A stretch of DNA of 64,000 nucleotides from Streptomyces sp. BK340 (GTDB taxonomy: Bacteria; Actinomycetota; Actinomycetes; Streptomycetales; Streptomycetaceae): positions 62,001 through 126,000 of the forward strand of contig NZ_VISR01000026.1 in NCBI RefSeq assembly GCF_007827595.1, given 5' to 3'. The notes below the pieces were generated by a model, which was given only the letters and a program-made list of their open reading frames with translations, had not been told where the DNA came from and made no database searches. Of the stretch, positions 36,905 to 44,200 are shown piece by piece (the first letter of the stretch is position 1; each line of letters opens with the position of its first letter). Made by a program: the position numbers and the translations under genes.

Positions 36905-37072
36905 ATGAACAAAACCCTGCCCATGACCCCCCGTACGGTGCCCCAGGAGCCGGAGACATCGGATGACAAGGTCTGGCGGAGCCCGGGCTACCGGATTGTG
37001 GAAACCGCGCTCGAAGTGACCGCCTACGCGCTCGCCGACCGCCGCGCCCCCGAGCCGCCGCAAGCCTCATGA
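36905..37072 (+). CDS. pqqA: PQQ precursor peptide PqqA
   Basis: 55 residues beginning MNKTLPMTPRTVP. The core TALEVTAYALAD contains the invariant Glu-x3-Tyr pair (E37, Y41) that is cross-linked to build pyrroloquinoline quinone; the EVTxY spelling matches known PqqA peptides. The stop overlaps the pqqC start by 4 bp (ATGA). At 55 residues it is longer than the 23-30 residue classical peptides, through N- and C-terminal extensions, as in some actinobacteria. Its position before pqqC, pqqD and pqqE makes the call firm despite its small size. Confidence 0.88.
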   Translation: MNKTLPMTPRTVPQEPETSDDKVWRSPGYRIVETALEVTAYALADRRAPEPPQAS

Positions 37073-37845
37073 GCACGACCGTTCCGCCCCTCCGGGACGC
37101 CTCGGCCGTCCCCCGTTCCGACGTCCCCGGCACCGCCCCGCCCACCGGTGCCCTCTGGCCGGCCGCCGAGTTCACCGAGCGCCTGCGGGCCGTCACCGCG
37201 GCCCGCTACCACGACCGGCACCCCTTCAACCTGCGGATGCATCACGGCGAGCTGACCCCCGCCGAACTGCGCCGCTGGATCGCCGCACGCTTCCACTACC
37301 AGCGGCACATCCCCGTCAAGGACGCCCTGATCCTCGCCGGGCTCGACCGGCCCGAGCAGCGCCGCCGCTGGCTGCGCCGCATCCGCGACCACGACGGCAC
37401 GGGGGACGGCGGCCCGGGGAGCGAGGGAGGCATCGAACGCTGGCTGCGGCTCGGCGAGGCGGCCGGCCTCCCCCGTGAGGAGCTGTGGGACGCCTCCCGG
37501 GTGCCGTCCGGCGTGCGGTTCGCGGTCGAGGCCTACGTCACCTTCTGCCGGCTGCGCCCCACGCTGGACGCCGTCGCCGCCTCCCTGACCGAGCTGTCCG
37601 CGCCGGATCTGATGCGCACCCGCATCGCCGCCTTCGAACGCCACTATCCGTGGATCGACCCGGCCGGTCTCGCCTACTTCCGCACCCGTGTCACCCAGGG
37701 CGCCCGCGACGGGGAGGAGGCCCTCGCCCTGGTCCTCGCCACCGCCCGCACCCGTGCGCAGCAGGAACGGGCGGTGGCCGCGCTCACCTTCAAGTGCGAG
37801 GTGCTGTGGGCGCTGCTGGACGCGGTGGACGGGGGCACCTCGTGA
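37069..37845 (+). CDS. pqqC: Pyrroloquinoline-quinone synthase PqqC
   Basis: 258 residues, heme-oxygenase-like helical fold. Diagnostic segments are YHDRHPFNLRMHHGEL (catalytic His), RFHYQRHIPVKDALILAG, IRDHDG, GVRFAVEAYVTFCR and FECHYPW-like FERHYPWIDPAGLAYFRTR. PqqC performs the final ring closure and eight-electron oxidation to PQQ with O2, without a metal. It overlaps pqqA by 4 bp at its start and pqqD by 4 bp at its end. The N-terminal ~30 residues are a variable Pro-rich extension. Confidence 0.93.
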   Translation: MSTTVPPLRDASAVPRSDVPGTAPPTGALWPAAEFTERLRAVTAARYHDRHPFNLRMHHGELTPAELRRWIAARFHYQRHIPVKDALILAGLDRPEQRRRWLRRIRDHDGTGDGGPGSEGGIERWLRLGEAAGLPREELWDASRVPSGVRFAVEAYVTFCRLRPTLDAVAASLTELSAPDLMRTRIAAFERHYPWIDPAGLAYFRTRVTQGARDGEEALALVLATARTRAQQERAVAALTFKCEVLWALLDAVDGGTS

Positions 37846-38174
37846 ACTCCACGCGTCCCGCGGCGCGCCGGTCGCAACCCGCAGCCGTCCAGCCGCTTCC
37901 CGCAGCCCGCCGGACCCCGGCAGCCTGGCGCCCCGCCCTCGCCCGGGGCGTCCTGCTGCGGCACGACCCGGTGCGGGACACGCACCTGTTGCTGGTGCCG
38001 GAACGGGTGGTCGTCCTGCACGGCCGCGCGGGCGCCGTCCTCGGGCGCTGCGACGGCAGCCGGACCGTGGCCGGCATCGTCGCCGAACTGTCCGCCGAGT
38101 ACCCAGGCGCACCCGTCGCCGTCGAAGTCCCGGAGTTCCTGGCCGGGTTGCGCAAGGAGGGCTGGCTGACATGA
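37842..38174 (+). CDS. pqqD: PQQ peptide chaperone PqqD
   Basis: 110 residues from GTG 37842, overlapping pqqC (GTGA). The first ~32 residues are a basic, Pro/Ala-rich extension. The core RPALARGVLLRHDPVRDTHLLL and VPERVVVLHGRAGAVLGRCDG with TVAGIVAELSAEYP is the winged-helix PqqD/RRE fold that binds PqqA and presents it to the radical-SAM enzyme. The stop overlaps pqqE (ATGA). Confidence 0.9.
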   Translation: MNSTRPAARRSQPAAVQPLPAARRTPAAWRPALARGVLLRHDPVRDTHLLLVPERVVVLHGRAGAVLGRCDGSRTVAGIVAELSAEYPGAPVAVEVPEFLAGLRKEGWLT

Positions 38175-39307
38175 CGGCCGTCGCTTCGCCCTGGGCCCTG
38201 CTCGCAGAACTCACCCATGCCTGCCCGCTGCGCTGCGGATATTGCTCCAACCCCGTCGAACTGGTCGGTCGGTCAGCTGAGTTGACCACGGAACAGTGGT
38301 CCGGGGTGTTCCGGCAGGCGGGTGACCTCGGGGTCGTCCACACCCATCTGTCCGGCGGCGAGCCACTGCTGCGCCGAGACCTGCCCGAGCTGGTGACGGC
38401 CGCGGACACGGCGGGCCTGTACACCCAGCTCGTCACCAGCGGCGTGGGCCTGGGCGAGCGGCGGCTGGCCGGGCTGGTCGAGTCCGGGCTGCGCAGTGTC
38501 CAGCTGTCCGTGCAGCACGCGGACCCGGACACAGCCGAACGCATCGCGGGGGCAAAGGCGTTCGCCGTGAAGGAGCGTGCGGCCCGGCTGGTCCGCGAGG
38601 CGGGACTGCCGCTCGGCATCAACGCCGTCCTGCACCGCGGCAACCTCGACGCCCTGGACGGGCTGATCCGGCTCGCCGTGGACTGGGGCGCGGACCGGCT
38701 CGAACTGGCCCACACCCAGTACCACGGCTGGGCGCTGCGCAACCGGGCCGCGCTGCTCCCCACACCCGGCCAGGTCGAGCGGGCCCGCTCGACCGTCGCG
38801 CGCTGGCGCGAACAACTGGGCCGCACACCGGAGTTGGTGTGGGGGGCGCCCGATCTGCTGGACGCCACCCCGAAACCGTGCATGGGCGGCTGGGGGCGCA
38901 TCTCGCTGACCGTCGCCCCCGACGGCACGGTTCTGCCCTGCCCGGCCGCGAGCAGCCTGCCGGGTCTGGACCCGCCGAACGTCCGGGAGCACCGACTGGA
39001 CCGGATCTGGCGGGAGTCGAAGGCCTTCAACGCCTTCCGGGGCGAGTCCTGGATGCCCGAGCCCTGCCGCGGCTGCGCCCTGCGCACCACCGACCACGGC
39101 GGCTGCCGCTGCCAGGCCCACGCCCTCACCGGTGACCCCGCCCGCACCGATCCGGCCTGCCGGCACGCCCCGGACCACTCCCTCGTACGCGACCTCGTGC
39201 GCGCGCCCAGGCGGCTCGCGTACGCCTACCGCGAAGCCCTGCGAGAAGCCCCGCGAGAAGCCCCGCGAGAAGTCCAGCGAGAAGTTCAGCGAGAGGAAGG
39301 AACATGA
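38171..39307 (+). CDS. pqqE: PqqA peptide cyclase PqqE (radical SAM, SPASM)
   Basis: 378 residues. CPLRCGYCSNP is the CxxxCxxC radical-SAM cluster site, followed by HLSGGEPLLRRDL. The C-terminal half carries SPASM cysteines (PKPCMGGWG, VLPCPAA, PCRGCALR, CRCQ). The enzyme makes the Glu-Tyr C-C bond in PqqA. The last ~30 residues are an unusual tail of repeated REAP/REVQ units encoded by 12-bp repeats, outside the conserved domain. It overlaps pqqD before it and the GH105 gene after it (ATGA). Confidence 0.93.
   Translation: MTAVASPWALLAELTHACPLRCGYCSNPVELVGRSAELTTEQWSGVFRQAGDLGVVHTHLSGGEPLLRRDLPELVTAADTAGLYTQLVTSGVGLGERRLAGLVESGLRSVQLSVQHADPDTAERIAGAKAFAVKERAARLVREAGLPLGINAVLHRGNLDALDGLIRLAVDWGADRLELAHTQYHGWALRNRAALLPTPGQVERARSTVARWREQLGRTPELVWGAPDLLDATPKPCMGGWGRISLTVAPDGTVLPCPAASSLPGLDPPNVREHRLDRIWRESKAFNAFRGESWMPEPCRGCALRTTDHGGCRCQAHALTGDPARTDPACRHAPDHSLVRDLVRAPRRLAYAYREALREAPREAPREVQREVQREEGT
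39238..39296 (+). repeat. 12-bp repeats encoding the PqqE C-terminal tail
   Basis: About five diverged units of a 12-bp sequence (GAAGCCCCGCGA type) encode REAP/REVQ. They end at the ribosome site (GAGGAAGGAAC) for the next gene, so the repeat is both coding and leader sequence for GH105. Confidence 0.75.
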
Positions 39308-40494
39308 GACGCCGACGCCTGCGCGCGGCCCTGACGGCACTCGCGCTCACCACCGCCGGCCTGGCCGCGCTCCCCGCGGCCGTACCCCCGGCCGCCGCCG
39401 CCCCGGCTCCGGCCCTGCCCCGCCCGGCCACCGCCCCCGACTGGTCCACGGCCGTGGTCGACTCCACCATGGCCCGCTACACGCCGACCGGGATCGGCGG
39501 CTGGTCGTACCCGGTCGGCCTGTACCTCTACGGCCAGTACCTCACCTACCGGCGCACCCACGAAGCGCGCTACCTCACCTACATCAAGAGCTATGTCGAC
39601 CGCTTCGTGAAGAGCGACGGCTCCATCGGCCAGTCCTTCGACAACCTGGACAGCATGCAGGCCGGCCGCCTCCTGGTGATCCTGCACCACGAGACCGGCC
39701 AGGACCGCTACCGCAAGGCGGCGAAGAAGATCCGCGACCGCCTCGCCACCTACCCGCGCACCGGCGACGGCGGTTTCTGGCACGCGGACAACAGCAGCCG
39801 CGCCCACCAGCTCTGGGCGGACGGCGTCTACATGGTGAACCCGTTCCTCGTCGAGTACGGCAGGGAGTTCGGCGACAGTGCGTACACGAACGACGAGGCG
39901 GCCAGGCAGCTCGCCGTCTACGGCGGCCATCTCCAGGCCGGCGACGGCCTGTTGAAGCACGCCTACGACGAGTCGAGGACCGCGAGCTGGGCCGACCCGC
40001 AGACCGGGCTCGCGCCCGAGCACTGGTGCCGCGCGGTCGGCTGGTACTCGATGGCGATCGTCGGTGTCCTCGACGCGATCCCGGCGAGCCACTCCCGGCG
40101 ACCCCAACTCCTCGGCATCTTCCGGCGGCTGGCGGCAGGCCTGGAGCGGTACCAGGACCCGGCCAGCGGCCGCTGGTTCCAGGTCATGGACAAGGGGGGC
40201 AGAAGCGACGACTGGACCGAGACGTCCTGCTCCAGCATGTTCACCTACGCCCTCTCGCGCGGTGTCCAGCAGGGCTATCTCGACCCGCACTACGCGGCCG
40301 TCGCCCGGCGCGGCTACGAGGGCGTGCTGGCGAAGATCTCGGTCGGTGCCGACGGCCGCACCAACCTCGCCGACATCTCCGTCGGCACCAACGTCGGCGA
40401 CTACGCGTACTACGCCGCCCGTACCCGGGCCGTCAACGACTTCCACGGCCTGGGCGCCTTCCTGATCATGAACGAGCAACTGCGAGGTGAATAG
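39304..40494 (+). CDS. Secreted glycoside hydrolase family 105 (unsaturated rhamnogalacturonyl hydrolase-like)
   Basis: 396 residues with a Sec signal peptide (LRAALTALALTTAGLAALPA, Ala-rich cleavage zone). The mature part has (alpha/alpha)6-barrel signatures of GH105/GH88: FDNLDSMQAGRLLVILHHET, QLWADGVYMVNPFLVEYG with a catalytic-type Asp, WCRAVGWYSMAIVGVLDAIP, and TETSCSSMFTYAL. It would hydrate and remove unsaturated uronic acids left by pectin or rhamnogalacturonan lyases. The ATG overlaps the pqqE stop by 4 bp, so CAZyme translation is coupled to PQQ synthesis. Confidence 0.85.
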   Translation: MRRRRLRAALTALALTTAGLAALPAAVPPAAAAPAPALPRPATAPDWSTAVVDSTMARYTPTGIGGWSYPVGLYLYGQYLTYRRTHEARYLTYIKSYVDRFVKSDGSIGQSFDNLDSMQAGRLLVILHHETGQDRYRKAAKKIRDRLATYPRTGDGGFWHADNSSRAHQLWADGVYMVNPFLVEYGREFGDSAYTNDEAARQLAVYGGHLQAGDGLLKHAYDESRTASWADPQTGLAPEHWCRAVGWYSMAIVGVLDAIPASHSRRPQLLGIFRRLAAGLERYQDPASGRWFQVMDKGGRSDDWTETSCSSMFTYALSRGVQQGYLDPHYAAVARRGYEGVLAKISVGADGRTNLADISVGTNVGDYAYYAARTRAVNDFHGLGAFLIMNEQLRGE

Positions 40495-40498
40495 TGTC

Positions 40499-41281
40499 AT
40501 GAGCACGTCCAGAAGGGCGGTGCTCGGCGCCGCGCTGGGCGGCGCGGCCGGAGCCGCCGTCGGCCTGCCGACCCCGGCCCGGGCCGCGTCCTGGCAGCTC
40601 AAGTGGTCCCCGTCCGCGAGCGCCGACGGACTGGGCGCCTTCGAGACCGTCGAGGACGACCGCGCCGACTCGCACCCTGCGGCGCACCCGCACATCCGCA
40701 CCACGGGCGACGACTGGCGCTTCACCATGCACACGGTCGATCGCGACACGTCGACCGACCGCCAGCGCCAGGAGGTCACCGGCCTGCGCACGAGCGGCAG
40801 CAGCTACCTCAAGTGGACCGAGGGCCAGACCTGGCGGATCACGTACTCGATGTACATCCCCGGCTCCCTGAAGGCCACCACCACCTTCACGCACATCATG
40901 CAGATGAAGCAGCCCGGCAACGGCACCTCGCCGATCGTCGTGCAGTCCCTGCGCCGAGTGAACGGTAAACAGACCATCGAGCTGCGGCTCGCCGTCGACG
41001 ACATCCTGGTCGGCCGCACCGACCTGGACCCCCTGCACGACAAGTGGACGGACGTCGACTTCCAGATCAAGGTCGGCAACGGCTCGGCAGGCTCGGTCCG
41101 CTGGATCCTCAGGAGCGGCTCGACGACCGTGATCGACAAGGCGAGGACCGGCGTCGACACCTTCCTCGCCGACCGCGTCCGCCCGAAGTGGGGCATCTAC
41201 CGCTCCCTCGGCGACACCTCCGGCTCCCTGCAGAACACCTATCTCCTGCTCACCGACCTCCGCGGATACCAACTCGTCTGA
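40499..41281 (+). CDS. Tat-exported polysaccharide-lyase-like beta-jelly-roll protein
   Basis: 260 residues. The N-terminus STSRRAVLGAALGGAAGAAVG is a twin-arginine signal. The mature protein has a jelly-roll lyase pattern: RQEVTGLRTSGSSYLKWTEG, WRITYSMYIPGSL, FTHIMQMKQPGNGTSPIVVQ and DKWTDVDFQIKV, close to the heparin-lyase-I/alginate-lyase-like Polysacc_lyase families. Exact family and substrate are uncertain; the GH105 neighbour suggests it makes unsaturated uronides. GAGGTGA precedes the ATG, which lies 4 bp after the GH105 stop. Confidence 0.65.
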   Translation: MSTSRRAVLGAALGGAAGAAVGLPTPARAASWQLKWSPSASADGLGAFETVEDDRADSHPAAHPHIRTTGDDWRFTMHTVDRDTSTDRQRQEVTGLRTSGSSYLKWTEGQTWRITYSMYIPGSLKATTTFTHIMQMKQPGNGTSPIVVQSLRRVNGKQTIELRLAVDDILVGRTDLDPLHDKWTDVDFQIKVGNGSAGSVRWILRSGSTTVIDKARTGVDTFLADRVRPKWGIYRSLGDTSGSLQNTYLLLTDLRGYQLV

Positions 41282-41292
41282 GGAGCCGTCCC

Positions 41293-44200
41293 ATGCGTTC
41301 CAGCCCCCCGCGCGCCAGAGGTGCCGCGGCGATCGTCCTGTTCGTCGTCGCCGTCGTCCTCGGCCTCACCCACCCCACCGCCCTCGCGGCCCCCGAGCCC
41401 GCGCCCCGCGCCGCCGTCTTCGACGTACGCGACTACGGCGCCAAGGGCGACGGTTCCACCAACGACACCCCCGCCGTCAACAAGGCCGTAAACGCCGCGA
41501 GTTCGGCCGGCGGCGGCACCGTCCGCTTCCCGGCCGGCACCTACAAGTCCAAGAACACCATCCACATGAAGAGCAACGTGACGCTCCAGGTCGACACGGG
41601 CGCCACGATCCAGGGCTCCTCGGCGGACACCTACGACCCGCCCGAGTCCAACCCCTACGACAAGTACCAGGACTACGGGCACAGCCACTTCCACAACGCG
41701 ATGATCTACGGCGACCGGCTCACGAACATCGGCTTCGTCGGCGGCGGGGTCATCGACGGCGGCGGCAACCTGATCACCGGCAACCCGAAGCCGGGCGAAG
41801 CCGACAAGATCCTCTCGCTGACCCGCTGCGACGGACTGCGGATCGGCGACGGCCTCACCCTGCGCCGGGGCGGCCACTTTGCAGCCCTCGTCAACGGCTG
41901 CAAGAACGTGACGTCGGACCACCTGACCATCGACACCGCGAGCGACCGCGACGGCTGGAACATCATCTCCACGACCGACGTCACGGTCACCAACGCGAAC
42001 ATCAAGGCCAACGACGACGCGCTCGTCTTCAAGAGCGACTACGCCCTCGGCGCCAAGCTCCCCAACGGTCATGTCCGGGTGAGCGATTCGTACCTCTCGG
42101 CGCGGTGCTGCAACGCCCTGATGTTCGGCTCCGAGACCTGCGGCGACTTCTCCGACTACCGGTTCGAGAAGATCCGTATCGAAGGCGCCGACAAGTCCGG
42201 CCTCGGCATGGTGTCCATGGACGGCGCGAAGATCTCCGACGTCCACTACCGCGACATCACCATGAGGAACGTCCACTCGCCGGTCATGCAGAAGATCGGC
42301 ACGCGCAGGCGCTGCGGCAACAGCCCGGGTGTCGGCTCGATCAGCGACGTGACGTACGACGACATCACGGCCACCGGCAACAGCCCGTCCTTCAGCCCCA
42401 CCCTGTGGGGCGAGACCGGCCACCGGATCAGCGGCGTCACCTTCAACCACGTCGACATCACCGTGCCCGGCGGCAACGGCACCATGTCCACCGCCGTGCC
42501 GAGCAACGACCCGAACGACTACAACCCCAAGAGCATCGGCACCCGGCCGGCCTACGGCTGGTATCTGCACAACGCCGACCACGTGCGGTTCACCGACAGC
42601 TCCGTGAAGTTCGCCGCCGCCGACGGTCGTCCCGCGCTCATCGCCGACGCGGCGAGCGACATCCGCCTCACCCGCTTCACCGCCCAGCGCGGCGCCGACT
42701 CCCCGCACGACGTCGGCTTCCAGAACGTCACCGGCTACTGCCTGACGGACAGCCGCACCACCTCCGGCGGCGCCCTGCGGGTCTCGTCCACCGGGTCCAC
42801 GGAGAACTGCGGCGGTACGGCGGCCAGGACCCTCGATGTGGAGAACCCCCGCCAGGACTTCCTCCGAAGCTCGGTCGGCGGCCTCTTCCTGCACTGGGGC
42901 CTGCGCACCGCCCCCGCCCACACCAGCTGCGGCGCCTGGGAGCACGACGTCACCAGCGGCGGCTGGACGCCGGACTACTGGGTGAACGAAGCCCGCAAGC
43001 TGCACACGCAGTACCTCGTCCTGGCCACGTTCCACAGCCGACTGGGCTACGCCCGCCCCTGGCCGTCGAAGATCCCCGGCTCCTGCTCCACCGAGCGGGA
43101 CTTCCTCGGCGAGCTGATCACCGCCGCCAAGGCCAAGGGCATGAAGGTCATCCTCTACATGACCGACGACCCCCAGTGGCACGCCGAGGGCGGCCACGAG
43201 TGGCTCGACTCGGCCGCCTACTCCGCCTACAAGGGCAAGAACGTCGACCTGACCACCCGCGACGGCTTCGGGCAGTTCAGCTACGACAACTTCTTCGAGG
43301 TCATGGACCGCTACCCCGACCTCGGCGGCTTCTGGATCGACAACGACAACGCGTACTGGGAGAGCCACAACCTCTACGCGCAGATCTACCAGAAGCGCCC
43401 GAACTACACGCTCAGCAACAACAACGAAGACACGCCGATCATGGACATGATCAGCAATGAGCAGAAGACGGGCATGACGCCCGCCTACGACTACCCCCAG
43501 GCCCTCTACACGGCCCAACCCCGCCTGACCGAGGCGGACTTCAAGCTGCCCTCGACCGGCGCCTGGTGGTACGACGGCTCCGACCCGTCGGTCGACCGTC
43601 GGCTCACCCTCGGCCGCCTCGTCACCAATGCCGGCTCCTCGGTCAAGGCGCTGATGGCCGAGACCGCCCAGGTCAACGGCAAGTTCCCGGCCAACCAGGC
43701 CGCCTTCAACAACTTCGCCGACAGCTACCTCGACCCCATCGGGGAGTCCCTGCACGGCACCGAGGGCGGCGGCTACATGTACGGAGGCCTCAAACCAGGC
43801 TTCTGGAACGACGGCGCCCACGGCGTGACCACGATCAGCAGGACGGACCCGAACCGCCAGTACATCCACGTCCTGACCCCGCCCGGCACCAGCACGCTGC
43901 GCATCCGCGACAACGGCTGGCGCATCGCGTCCGTCGTCAACCTCCGTACGGGCAAAGCGGTCTCCTGGTCGCAGTCCGGCGGTGTGCTGACGCTGACCGG
44001 GCTCGGCGACTGGGACCCGTACGACACCGTCTTCAAGGTCACCGGCGCCGGCCGTCAGGGCATCCTCACCGGGGTCAAGGTGACCGCGAGCTCCTCGGCG
44101 AGCGGTCACACCGGCTCCGCCGCCGGCGACGGCGACCACCTCACCTACTGGGACAACGACAAGACCCTCCCGGTCAGCCTCACCTTCGACCTCGGCTCGA

